Source: Nocardia shimofusensis NBRC 100134 (GTDB lineage Bacteria; Actinomycetota; Actinomycetes; Mycobacteriales; Mycobacteriaceae). Taken from it: a stretch of 64,000 bases of DNA. The first letter of the stretch is position 1. Each line of letters opens with the position of its first letter. This document shows positions 36,505 to 44,245 of this stretch, in pieces. A program made the position numbers and the translations under genes. The notes beneath the pieces were generated by a model. That model was not told where the DNA came from. It did not search any database and worked only from the letters and a program-made list of their open reading frames with translations. The stretch spans positions 62,001 through 126,000 of the forward strand of contig NZ_BDBT01000003.1 in assembly GCF_001613125.1 (NCBI RefSeq), read 5' to 3'.

Positions 36505-37098
36505 ATGCGCATGATGAAGCTCACACGTGCCGTGGCGGTCCTCGCACTGGCGCTGTTCACCGTCTTCGCACCGGGCCCGCTGACCGCGCCGAACGCGCAC
36601 GCCGACACACTGCCCCGGGTCTATCTCGACCTGGCCATCGGCAATGCGCCCGTGGGCCGGGTGGTGATCGAACTGCGCTCGGACGTGGCGCCGCGCACCG
36701 CCGAGAACTTCCGCGCACTGGCCACCGGCGAGCAGGGCTTCGGCTACCGCGGCTCGTCACTGCACCGGGTGATCCCCGGATTCATGGCTCAGGGCGGGGA
36801 TTTCACCAACGGTGACGGGACCGGCGGCACCAGCATCTACGGCCCGTCCTTCCCGGACGAGAACTTCGAGCTGTCCCATGACGGACCGGGCGTGCTCAGC
36901 ATGGCCAACCGTGGACCCGACACCAACAGCTCCCAGTTCTTCATCACCCTCGACGCCACCCCGTGGCTCGACGGCAAGCATGTGGTCTTCGGTTCGGTGG
37001 TCGAGGGCCTCGAGGTGGTTCGGACCGTCGAGCAGGTCGGCACCGAGGACGGCGGGACCTACCTGCCGGTGACGATCAGCGACAGCGGCGCGCTCTGA
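36505..37098 (+). CDS. Secreted peptidyl-prolyl cis-trans isomerase (cyclophilin)
   Basis: A 197-residue cyclophilin-type foldase with an N-terminal signal peptide (about 1-33, ending AHA before DTLP). Core motifs are present: [46 protein letters not shown] and [22 protein letters not shown], giving the active-site Arg, Phe, Gln, Trp and His. It acts outside the membrane on prolyl bonds. The alternative start is the ATG at 36511. A very strong hairpin follows the stop. Confidence 0.92.
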   Translation: MRMMKLTRAVAVLALALFTVFAPGPLTAPNAHADTLPRVYLDLAIGNAPVGRVVIELRSDVAPRTAENFRALATGEQGFGYRGSSLHRVIPGFMAQGGDFTNGDGTGGTSIYGPSFPDENFELSHDGPGVLSMANRGPDTNSSQFFITLDATPWLDGKHVVFGSVVEGLEVVRTVEQVGTEDGGTYLPVTISDSGAL

Positions 37099-37128
37099 GC
37101 CGGCGCTCGCGACCGAGCCGTCTCGAGA

Positions 37129-37174
37129 ACAACACGGGCCGTTCACCTTTCGCGAGGTGAACGGCCCGTGTTGT
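37129..37174. terminator. Very long perfect hairpin terminator
   Basis: A twenty-bp perfect stem (37129-37148 with 37155-37174) closes on a six-base loop (TTCGCG). It lies between the convergent cyclophilin gene and the small membrane-protein gene ending at 37192. It lacks a T run but is the longest perfect stem in the window. Confidence 0.85.
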
Positions 37175-37191
37175 CGACGGCGGGTAGGGGG

Positions 37192-37365
37192 TCAGGGCTT
37201 GCCGACCGGCGTGCGGTCGTTACTCGACACCGCCTTGAACAGCAGATACGCACCGAAGACGAGGGCGCCGACCACCAGGACCGGGAACAGCCCTTCAATC
37301 AGCGCGCCGATGATCGCCAGCGCGATCCAGACGATCGCTACGACACCGATGATCTTCCACAGCAT
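37192..37365 (-). CDS. Small membrane protein next to the Psp cluster
   Basis: A 57-residue protein that is almost entirely hydrophobic (MLWKIIGVVAIVWIALAIIG, then FPVLVVGALVFGAYLLFKAV) with a short polar C-terminus ending GKP. It could form one or two membrane helices. GGGAGG lies 8 nt before the ATG at 37365. It is on the same strand as, and 117 nt downstream of, pspM. I do not know a named family. Its position corresponds to that of pspN (Rv2742c) in mycobacteria but the sequence is unrelated in type. Confidence 0.75.
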   Translation of the reverse strand: MLWKIIGVVAIVWIALAIIGALIEGLFPVLVVGALVFGAYLLFKAVSSNDRTPVGKP

Positions 37366-37482
37366 TTCCAGCCTCCCGGAGGTCTTCTCCGATCGTCGTC
37401 CGACGACCCGACACCTTCAGACTGGCACTCAGGTCACCGGAAATCAGCAGGTCAGGCGGGATATCCGGGTGGAAATCAGGGT

Positions 37483-38346
37483 TCACCCCCAGTGCGGACG
37501 CAGGGTGTGCTGGTCGGCCAGCTCGGTCAGTGCCTGGGCCCAGCCGTCGAGCCGGTCCGCGGCGTCGCGCAACTCGGCGACAATGCCCACGAACTGATAA
37601 TCGACGACGTAATTCTCCGGGACGGCCAGCACGTGACTCGCCGCGGCCAGCACCTGCTCGTATTCGCCGACGCCGTGGTCGAGCCTGGCCAGGGCCGCGC
37701 GCACCGTCTCGGCCAGCGACGAGGAGACCCGAGCATTCGCCTGCCCGACGACCTCCAGCGCCTGCTCCATCTGCACGATGTCGGCGGCGAGCGCGTGCAG
37801 GGCGGCGGCGCCGGCGGCGGCGGTCTCGGCCAGTTCGGCGAGTTCGGCGGGCGGGAGCCTGCGACCGGCGGCGATCTGGGCGGTGACGCCGTGCATCACC
37901 CGTTCCGCCCGGACCAGCCGAGCGATCGACGTACGGGCCGCCGAGCGCAACGGTGGCTGCCGCCGGGGCTGGAAGCGGGGCGGCGGCAGCGGAACGTCGC
38001 GCATCTGCAGGTAACGCCGCGTGTTGTAGGCGGCGCCGGTGACCGCGGCCACCGCTCCGCCGCCGAGGGCGACGACCGCCCAAGCGGGCGCCGAGATGAT
38101 GACCAGGCCGACCAGGCCGACGGTGGTGATCCCGGAGACCGTGCCGAAGCGGACACTGCGCCTACGAGCCCGACGCCGCTTGCGCAGTTCACGTTCCCGC
38201 GGGTCGGCCCAGCGACGCACCGCGCCCAGTGCCTGCTCACCCACGTCACGCAAGGTGTCGGGCAAGGCTACCGGCGCCGGTGCGCCGTACGGTGCGTGCG
38301 CGTACTCGGCCGGGGCATACCCGGCGGCAATTCGCTTGCGGCTCAT
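37483..38346 (-). CDS. pspM: PspM-like membrane protein (Rv2743c type)
   Basis: A 287-residue protein encoded downstream of pspA, as Rv2743c (PspM) is in mycobacteria, where it anchors the PspA/ClgR envelope-stress system. A basic region (REYEL-like RERELRKRRRARRRS, about 50-65) precedes two closely spaced membrane segments (GITTVGLVGLVIISAPAWAVVALGGGAVAAVTG, about 72-104). A helical cytoplasmic C-terminal domain follows (about 135-285). GAGGAAG precedes the ATG at 38346. The assignment rests on operon position and topology. Confidence 0.8.
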   Translation of the reverse strand: MSRKRIAAGYAPAEYAHAPYGAPAPVALPDTLRDVGEQALGAVRRWADPRERELRKRRRARRRSVRFGTVSGITTVGLVGLVIISAPAWAVVALGGGAVAAVTGAAYNTRRYLQMRDVPLPPPRFQPRRQPPLRSAARTSIARLVRAERVMHGVTAQIAAGRRLPPAELAELAETAAAGAAALHALAADIVQMEQALEVVGQANARVSSSLAETVRAALARLDHGVGEYEQVLAAASHVLAVPENYVVDYQFVGIVAELRDAADRLDGWAQALTELADQHTLRPHWG

Positions 38347-38401
38347 GTACTTCCTCACACCTGCCACGAACCGAGCACCGTCGGCTCACCTGATCGTGGT
38401 T

Positions 38402-39229
38402 CTACTGCTGAGCGGTCTGTCCCTTGTTCAACTGTGGCTGGGCCTGGGCCGGATCGGCTTGGGCGGGGTTCAGCGCGGCGTCGGCGCCACCGGCGGGCAG
38501 CGCGTCGCCGCGCATGGAAGCACGAATCTGCTCGAGCCTGCTGTGCCCGGCCATCTGCACGCTGGCCTGCTGCACTTCCATCATGCGGCCCTGCACCGAG
38601 TTCTGGGCCAGTTCGGCCGAGCCGAGCGCGTTGGCGTAGCGGCGCTCGATCTTCTCGCGCACGGCGTCCAGGCTCGGGGTGCTGCCCGGCGCGGACAGCG
38701 TGGAGTCCATCTGCTGCAGCGAGGCCGAGACCTGCTCCTGCATCTTGGCCTGCTCGAGCTGGCTGAGCAGCTTGGTGCGCTCGGCGACCTTCTGCTGCAA
38801 CAGCATCGCGTTCTGCTCGACCGCCTTCTTGGCCTGGGCGGCGGCCTGCAGCGACTGGTCGTGCAGCACCTTGAGATCCTCGACGGCCTGCTCGGCGGTG
38901 ACCAGCTGGGCGGCGAAGGCCTCGGCGGCATTGGTGTACTGGATGGACTTCTCGGTATCGCCCGCGGCCGCCGCCTGGTCGGCGAGCAGGACGGCCTGCC
39001 TGGCGTTGGCGTTGAGCTTCTCGACCTCGTCGAGCTGGCGGTTGAGCTTCATCTCCAGCTGTCGCTGGTTGCCGATGACCGACGCGGCCTGCTGCGAGAG
39101 AGCCTGGTGTTGACGCTGAGCTTCCTCGATAGCCTGCTGGATCTGCACCTTGGGGTCCGCGTGCTCCTCGATCTTGGAATCGAAGAGGGCCATCAGGTAT
39201 TTCCAGGCCTTGACGAACGGATTAGCCAT
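38402..39229 (-). CDS. pspA: Phage-shock protein PspA/IM30 (35-kDa antigen)
   Basis: A 275-residue coiled-coil membrane-stabilising protein. Family features include the N-terminal amphipathic helix ([20 protein letters not shown]), [20 protein letters not shown] and long heptad coiled coils to about 220. The C-terminus ends in a Pro/Gln/Ala-rich tail. It corresponds to mycobacterial Rv2744c. It assembles on stressed membranes and binds ClgR. It lies between pspM and clgR on the same strand with 197 nt separating it from clgR, so it may also have its own promoter. Confidence 0.94.
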   Translation of the reverse strand: MANPFVKAWKYLMALFDSKIEEHADPKVQIQQAIEEAQRQHQALSQQAASVIGNQRQLEMKLNRQLDEVEKLNANARQAVLLADQAAAAGDTEKSIQYTNAAEAFAAQLVTAEQAVEDLKVLHDQSLQAAAQAKKAVEQNAMLLQQKVAERTKLLSQLEQAKMQEQVSASLQQMDSTLSAPGSTPSLDAVREKIERRYANALGSAELAQNSVQGRMMEVQQASVQMAGHSRLEQIRASMRGDALPAGGADAALNPAQADPAQAQPQLNKGQTAQQ

Positions 39230-39426
39230 CGATTGATCCCGCCTCCATCTGATGTACCGCTTGCTGCGGCCCGGGGGCGCGACCCTCGCGCACCCGGTTG
39301 TGCTTGTCCTCCACGACGCGGCACCTGGACCGGACCGACCCGGCCCAACCGACGCTTACTACAGAATCTAGCCGCTTTCGGCATCCTCCCCCAGCGTCGC
39401 AGGAAGCATCACCGCCGCGGCGATCG

Positions 39427-39861
39427 TCAGTTGCTCTTGACCAGCACCAGCATGTCCGCTGTCGGGGCGGGGATGACGATGCGGGTGTCCTCGTCGATCT
39501 GCGGACGGACCGCCGTGGCCGACATCGCCGTGCCCGCCGGTTCGCCGTCGGGAACCTCGTGCCCGGCGGGAGCGGGAAGAGCCGGGCCGCCGGGATCGGG
39601 CGCGACCGCCACAGGAGCGGGTTCCGCGTCACCGCCGGCCATCACCGCGCTGACATCCCACAGCACCCGCGACAGCGGCACGTCCAGCGCGTGGCAGATG
39701 GCGGCGAGCAGCTCGCTCGACGCCTCCTTGCGGCCCCGTTCCACCTCGGACAGATAGCCCAGGCTCACGCGCGCCGAGGTGGAGACCTCACGCAGGGTTC
39801 GGTGCTGGGCGAGACGTGCACGCCGCAGACTGTCGCCGATGGCCTCTCGCAGCAGCGTCAT
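39427..39861 (-). CDS. clgR: ClgR transcriptional activator
   Basis: A 144-residue XRE-type regulator. The helix-turn-helix (about 8-62) has [40 protein letters not shown], characteristic of ClgR, the activator of Clp protease, pspA and related stress genes. The C-terminal half is Pro/Ala/Gly-rich and ends DMLVLVKSN; in mycobacteria a C-terminal tag controls ClpP degradation. ATG at 39861 has AAGGAGAT 4-11 nt upstream. Its position next to pspA and pgsA is conserved. Confidence 0.92.
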   Translation of the reverse strand: MTLLREAIGDSLRRARLAQHRTLREVSTSARVSLGYLSEVERGRKEASSELLAAICHALDVPLSRVLWDVSAVMAGGDAEPAPVAVAPDPGGPALPAPAGHEVPDGEPAGTAMSATAVRPQIDEDTRIVIPAPTADMLVLVKSN

Positions 39862-39988
39862 CTCGATCTCCTTCGCTCCGATCACCGTGCGCCGCGTCGG
39901 CGACCTGGCCTGGCGCGCACCGCTCTTTCTGGCACAACGTCCGGAGACGCCCGGCGGTTCCCGGGAGGTGGATTCGTCGTGCGGCGAG

Positions 39989-40480
39989 TCAGCCGCCCTG
40001 GACGCACCGGAGCAGTTCCCGTACCGCGGACTGTGTCGCGGTGTGTCTGATGGTCCACCTGTCGCCGGAGAGCCGCAACCGCATCACCTCGGTATGGCAC
40101 GGTCCGGACAGGCCCAGGAACACCGTTCCGACCGGATGACCGTCCTGGCTGTCGGGCCCGGCGACCCCGGTCAGCCCGACGCCCCAGTCCGCCGCGCAGC
40201 GAGTACGGGCACCGACCGCCAGCTGCTCGGCGGCGCCCGCGGAGACCGGCCCCACCGTGGCCAGGAGTTCCTCGTCGACATCGGCCAGGGTGTGCTTGAG
40301 ATCGGTGGCGTAGACCACCAGTCCACCGCGCAGCACCGCGCTCGCGCCGGGCACCCCGGCCAGGGTGGCCGACAGCAGGCCCGCGGTCAGCGATTCCGCG
40401 GTGGCGACGGTCTGCCCGGCGGCGCTCAGCGCGCGCACGAGTTCGGCGACGGGTGCCCCGGCCGTCAGCGGGTCGCTCAT
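39989..40480 (-). CDS. CinA-family nicotinamide-nucleotide amidase (PncC-like)
   Basis: A 163-residue stand-alone CinA C-terminal domain. PncC enzymes deamidate nicotinamide mononucleotide in NAD recycling. Motifs are [24 protein letters not shown] (about 25-48), [15 protein letters not shown], and [29 protein letters not shown] at 40480 overlaps the pgsA stop in an ATGA quartet. The pgsA-cinA-clgR order is widespread in actinobacteria. Confidence 0.92.
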   Translation of the reverse strand: MSDPLTAGAPVAELVRALSAAGQTVATAESLTAGLLSATLAGVPGASAVLRGGLVVYATDLKHTLADVDEELLATVGPVSAGAAEQLAVGARTRCAADWGVGLTGVAGPDSQDGHPVGTVFLGLSGPCHTEVMRLRLSGDRWTIRHTATQSAVRELLRCVQGG

Positions 40481-41157
40481 GCGCCGCGCAGCCGGGACGA
40501 GCCGGCGAACCACACCCGCGCGGCCTGGCCCACGTAGTCGAGCCCGGTCACCACGGTGAGCACCAGCGCGAGGTACATCAGGATCATCCCGAAGGTCTCG
40601 AACGCGCCCGACAGCGGCAGCAGCAGCACCGCGATGGCCACCGACTGCACCAGCGTCTTGAGTTTGCCGCCGCGACCGGCCGGGATGACGCCACGGCGGA
40701 CCACGATCAGACGCAACGCGGTGATGCCGATCTCCCTGCCGATGATCACCAGGGTGATCCACCACGGCAGATCGCCGAGGGCGGACAGACCGATCAGCGA
40801 GGCCCCGATCAGCGCCTTGTCGGCGATCGGATCGGCGAGCTTGCCGAAATCGGTGACCAAGCCGTATTTGCGGGCCAACTGCCCGTCGAACCGGTCGGTG
40901 ACGGCGGCGAGGCCGAACAACGCGGCGGCACCTACCCGCCAGCCGGTCTCGTGGCCGTCACCGGCGAACAGCGCGAGCAGGAACAACGGGACGATCGCGA
41001 TCCGCAGCATCGTCAGCACGTTGGCGATGTTCAGCAGCGGCACGGGCGCGTCCGAGGACGCGGCGACGAAGTGCGGGCGCTCCGGGGCAGGCGCGGGCGC
41101 GGGTCGCGACCTCGCCGTCTCCGTGGGCGCGAGATCACCACCATGACTGTCGATCAC
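40477..41157 (-). CDS. pgsA: CDP-diacylglycerol--glycerol-3-phosphate 3-phosphatidyltransferase
   Basis: A 226-residue integral membrane enzyme making phosphatidylglycerophosphate, the precursor of phosphatidylglycerol and cardiolipin. The CDP-alcohol phosphotransferase motif is FDGQLARKYGLVTDFGKLADPIADK (D-G-x2-A-R-x8-G-x3-D-x3-D). About five membrane segments follow. The first 40 residues are hydrophilic and Pro/Ala-rich. The start is GTG at 41157. It is coupled to cinA. A paralogous phosphatidyltransferase role (PgsA3 type) cannot be excluded. Confidence 0.93.
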   Translation of the reverse strand: MIDSHGGDLAPTETARSRPAPAPAPERPHFVAASSDAPVPLLNIANVLTMLRIAIVPLFLLALFAGDGHETGWRVGAAALFGLAAVTDRFDGQLARKYGLVTDFGKLADPIADKALIGASLIGLSALGDLPWWITLVIIGREIGITALRLIVVRRGVIPAGRGGKLKTLVQSVAIAVLLLPLSGAFETFGMILMYLALVLTVVTGLDYVGQAARVWFAGSSRLRGA

Positions 41158-41287
41158 GCGCGGACCTCACTCCCGCGCGGGGGGCTCATCGGGCCGCGGA
41201 CCTGCGGTTGCGCTGCCCCGACGCGATGCGGTGGGCGGAACGACAGGATGTGCGGCACACGATCAGACTATCGGTAACCCGGCCGAC

Positions 41288-41293
41288 TACTGT
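41288..41293 (+). promoter_or_regulatory. -10 box positioned for a leaderless argA-type mRNA
   Basis: TACTGT ends 7 nt before the ATG at 41301, the spacing expected when transcription starts at the A of the start codon. No ribosome-binding site is present upstream, which fits leaderless translation, common in actinobacteria. Confidence 0.5.
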
Positions 41294-41300
41294 GCACCCC

Positions 41301-41867
41301 ATGACCTCTCGGGGACCGATCAGTGGTCCGACCAGCGATGCGCAGCCCGGCGCGACCTCCCCCGCTCCCGGCGCCGAACCGGTCGTTCGCCGTGCCCGAA
41401 CCTCCGACGTCGCCGAGATCAAACGGCTGGTCGACGTCTACGCCGGTCGCATCCTGCTGGAGAAGAGCCTGGTCACCCTCTACGAGGCGGTGCAGGAATT
41501 CTGGGTCGCCGAGCTGGACGGCGCGGTGGTCGGGTGTGGCGCATTGCACGTGCTCTGGGCCGATCTCGGCGAGGTGCGCACGGTGGCCGTGGATCCGGTG
41601 GTGAAGGGTCGAGGCGTCGGCGGGCTGATCGTGCGCAGGCTGATCACGGTCGCCAGGGAACTGGAACTGCGCAGGCTGTTCGTGCTGACCTTCGAGGTGG
41701 AGTTCTTCGGCAGGCACGGCTTCGCCGAGATCGACGGCACGCCCGTCACCGCCGAGGTGTACGCCGAGATGTGCCGCTCGTACGACACCGGCGTCGCGGA
41801 GTTCCTCGACCTCAGCTACGTGAAACCGAACACGCTCGGCAACACCAGGATGTTGCTGAATCTGTGA
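41301..41867 (+). CDS. argA: Amino-acid N-acetyltransferase (ArgA/GNAT type)
   Basis: A 188-residue GNAT acetyltransferase. The acetyl-CoA binding motif A is VRTVAVDPVVKGRGVGGLIVRRL (about 100-122). The N-terminal pattern VRRARTSDVAEIKRLVDVYAGRILLEKSL and the C-terminal FFGRHGFAEIDGTPVTAEVYAEM are those of short N-acetylglutamate synthases, which start arginine synthesis. In M. tuberculosis Rv2747 occupies the same place between pgsA3 and ftsK. ATG at 41301 is preferred on leaderless promoter spacing; an upstream ATG at 41208 is possible. Confidence 0.87.
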   Translation: MTSRGPISGPTSDAQPGATSPAPGAEPVVRRARTSDVAEIKRLVDVYAGRILLEKSLVTLYEAVQEFWVAELDGAVVGCGALHVLWADLGEVRTVAVDPVVKGRGVGGLIVRRLITVARELELRRLFVLTFEVEFFGRHGFAEIDGTPVTAEVYAEMCRSYDTGVAEFLDLSYVKPNTLGNTRMLLNL

Positions 41868-41925
41868 GCCGCACGTCCGTCCGAGCGTGCTCGCGCCCCG
41901 CCCGACCGACCAAGGAGCGATATCC

Positions 41926-42210
41926 GTGCCGACCTTCGCCGTCCACTACACCTACTCCGAGGCCACCGTCCCCGCGCGCGACGCCCATCGCCCCCGGCAC
42001 CGCGCCTGGCTGACCGATCAGGTGGAGTCCGGGGCGCTGCTGACCAGCGGCCCCTACACCGACGGATCGGGCGCGCTGCTGCTGTTCCGCGCCGAGGACG
42101 AGGCGAGCCTGCGCGTACTGCTCGCCCACGACCCGTTCGCACAGGAGCGGCTGATCGATGCGGTGCGGATCGACGAATGGCAGCCGGTGCTCGGCGCCTT
42201 CTCGGCCTGA
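41926..42210 (+). CDS. YciI-family protein
   Basis: A 94-residue ferredoxin-like-fold YCII protein (FAVHYTYSEATVPARDAHRPRHRAWL, then LLFRAEDEASLRVLLAHDPF), related to muconolactone isomerases and small chlorohydrolases. The conserved His-Asp pair is in RPRHR/HDPF. The reaction is unknown. The start is GTG at 41926, with AAGGAG 10 nt upstream. It lies 58 nt after argA and may be cotranscribed with it. Confidence 0.88.
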   Translation: MPTFAVHYTYSEATVPARDAHRPRHRAWLTDQVESGALLTSGPYTDGSGALLLFRAEDEASLRVLLAHDPFAQERLIDAVRIDEWQPVLGAFSA

Positions 42211-42241
42211 CCGGCCGATCGTGTCGGCCCGAGGCGACGAG

Positions 42242-42269
42242 GAGCCCGGCGTGCGGCCCCGCCGGGCTC
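42242..42269. terminator. Bidirectional terminator
   Basis: A nine-bp perfect GC-rich stem (42242-42250 with 42261-42269) and a ten-base loop lie between the convergent YciI and TerC genes; outer CGAC/GTCG bases can add pairs past a bulge. Confidence 0.65.
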
Positions 42270-42285
42270 GTCGTGTCGGCTCCGA

Positions 42286-43302
42286 CTAGTGCTCGGCCTT
42301 GTCCGATGTTCCCGGCGCCGCCTTCGCCATGTTCCTGCCGCGCGTCTTCACCAGGCTGGCGACCGTGGCCACGACGAGCACGCCGAGGATCACCGCCAGC
42401 GAGAACGGCGTGGAGATCTCCGGCACGCTGACGTGCTCACCGCCGTTGACGAACGGCAGTGTGTTCTCGTGCAGCGCGTGCAGCACCAGCTTCACACCGA
42501 TGAAGGCGAGGATCGCGGCCAGGCCGTAGGACAGGTAGACCAGCCGGTCGAGCAGACCGCCGATGAGGAAGTACAGCTGGCGCAGACCCATCAGCGCGAA
42601 GGCGTTGGCGGCGAACACCAGGTAGGGCTCTTCGGTGAGACCGTAGATCGCCGGGATCGAGTCGAGGGCGAAGAGCAGATCGGTGAAGCCGATCGCCACC
42701 AGCGCGAGCAGCAGCGGGGTGACGACGCGTTTGCCGTCGATCCGGGTGACCAGCCGGTCGCCGTCGTACTCGTCGGTGGTGGGCAGGACCCTCTTGGCCA
42801 GCGCGACGATCCTGCTGTCGCGTTTCTCCTCGGCCTCCACCTCGTGCCCGCTCTCGCGCAGCAGCTTGATCGCGGTGTAGACCAGGAACAGGCCGAACAG
42901 GTAGAACACCCAGCTGAACGCGTTGATCGCGGCCGCACCGACGGCGATGAAGGCGCCGCGCATCACCAGCGCGAGCACGATGCCGATCAGCAGGACCTTC
43001 TGCTGATAGATCCGCGGCACCGCGAAGGTGCTCATGATGATGAGGAAGACGAACAGGTTGTCGACCGACAGCGCCTTCTCGGTGACGAAGCCGGCGTAGT
43101 ACTCCCCCGCGTAGGTCGAGCCCCATTTCCACGCGACATAGCCGCCGAAGACCAGCGCCAGTCCGATGTAGACCGCCGACCAGAATCCGGATTCCCGGAA
43201 GCTGGGTTCGTGCGGGGTCCGGACATGGGCGAAGAAGTCGAACACGAACAGCCCGAGAACCACCGCGACAGTGATCACCCACTCGAGCGCACTCACCTGC
43301 AT
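42286..43302 (-). CDS. TerC/Alx-family membrane protein
   Basis: A 338-residue polytopic membrane protein with about eight helices. Family motifs are present: FVTEKALSVDNLFVFLIIMSTFAVP (acidic residues within membrane), IPAIYGLTEEPYLVFAANAFALMGLRQLYFLIG and FIGVKLVLHAL. The family takes part in Mn2+ export, metal loading of secreted proteins and, in some operons, tellurite resistance. ATG at 43302 (MQVSALEWV) follows CGGAG. It is not adjacent to the TerD genes. I looked for, and did not find, a yybP-ykoY manganese riboswitch upstream. Confidence 0.9.
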   Translation of the reverse strand: MQVSALEWVITVAVVLGLFVFDFFAHVRTPHEPSFRESGFWSAVYIGLALVFGGYVAWKWGSTYAGEYYAGFVTEKALSVDNLFVFLIIMSTFAVPRIYQQKVLLIGIVLALVMRGAFIAVGAAAINAFSWVFYLFGLFLVYTAIKLLRESGHEVEAEEKRDSRIVALAKRVLPTTDEYDGDRLVTRIDGKRVVTPLLLALVAIGFTDLLFALDSIPAIYGLTEEPYLVFAANAFALMGLRQLYFLIGGLLDRLVYLSYGLAAILAFIGVKLVLHALHENTLPFVNGGEHVSVPEISTPFSLAVILGVLVVATVASLVKTRGRNMAKAAPGTSDKAEH

Positions 43303-43516
43303 GCTGAACTCCGATCGCCGATCATGACCGCCATAATGCCGGATTTGTCCACTATCGCCGACGCCTGAACCTCGCCCCCATACTTCCACATCACACCGTT
43401 CCCGCTGGTGACAGCGTCGGCGGGGTGAAAGGTGTGCCAGAGCCGAACCCCGCCGTGGTGAGCATGATCACCCCGATACGGCGGCGAACGCGGCCCGCCG
43501 TATCTTCGGAACCGCC

Positions 43517-44200
43517 ATGTTGACTCTGCTTCCTGCGCTCGCCGGTTTCGCCTTCCTCGATTCCCTGGATCTGTTGCTGGTGGGCGTCACCGCCGCGGTG
43601 ATCTACGACAGCAGACTGCGCAGGCGTTCGCCGGTCCCCGCCGGTCTGGGGTTTCTGGCGGGTGTTTTCGTCGCCACGGTGGCATTCGGCGTCTGCACCG
43701 TGCTCGGCATCGGCTGGCTCACCGACCTGTTCGATTTCCGACTCACCCCCGCGATCAGATTCCGGGGCGAACTGCTCGCCGGAACGGTCCTGCTCGTCCT
43801 GGCCGCGCTGCCCGCGACCGGTCAGCGCAGCACGCCGCCCGCCTGGGCGATCGAGTTGCGCGGCAGGCCGCTCGTGCTGGCGCTGGCCGGCCTGGCGATC
43901 GGTGTCATCCAATCGACCACCTCGGTGCCGTATCTGGCGGGTCTGGCGATGCTGTCGGCCTACCACGCGTCCGCGACGGTGTGGCCGTCGATCCTGGTCG
44001 CCTACGGGGTGATCGCGCTGCTGCCGCCGATGCTGCTGCTGGCGCTGGCGACCCGGCGAACAGCGAACGCGCGACAGGCGTACCGGCGCATCACCAGGGC
44101 CGTCACCCGATTCGGACCACCGTCGGTGCGCATACTGTTCGCGCTGGCGGGCATGGCGCTCGTCGGCGACGCGATCGCCCATCCGGCCGACCTGTGGTGA
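43517..44200 (+). CDS. GAP-family (Sap/sulfolipid-addressing-like) membrane protein
   Basis: A 227-residue membrane protein with six predicted helices, related to mycobacterial GAP/Sap proteins involved in glycopeptidolipid or sulfolipid export and to LysE-type exporters. Examples: LPALAGFAFLDSLDLLLVGVTAAVIYD, AGLGFLAGVFVATVAFGVCTVLG, LLAGTVLLVLAAL, LVLALAGLAIGVIQSTTSVPYLAGLAM, ILVAYGVIALLPPMLLLALAT. Divergent from terC. The cargo, if any, is unknown. Confidence 0.8.
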   Translation: MLTLLPALAGFAFLDSLDLLLVGVTAAVIYDSRLRRRSPVPAGLGFLAGVFVATVAFGVCTVLGIGWLTDLFDFRLTPAIRFRGELLAGTVLLVLAALPATGQRSTPPAWAIELRGRPLVLALAGLAIGVIQSTTSVPYLAGLAMLSAYHASATVWPSILVAYGVIALLPPMLLLALATRRTANARQAYRRITRAVTRFGPPSVRILFALAGMALVGDAIAHPADLW

Positions 44201-44245
44201 GCGTGTCCCGGCCGCGGATCCGATCATCCGCGCGCCCAGAGCGCG

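Noticed and set aside
43303..43400. yybP-ykoY manganese riboswitch upstream of the TerC-family gene
   Set aside because: The conserved paired stems and core loops of that class could not be recognised.
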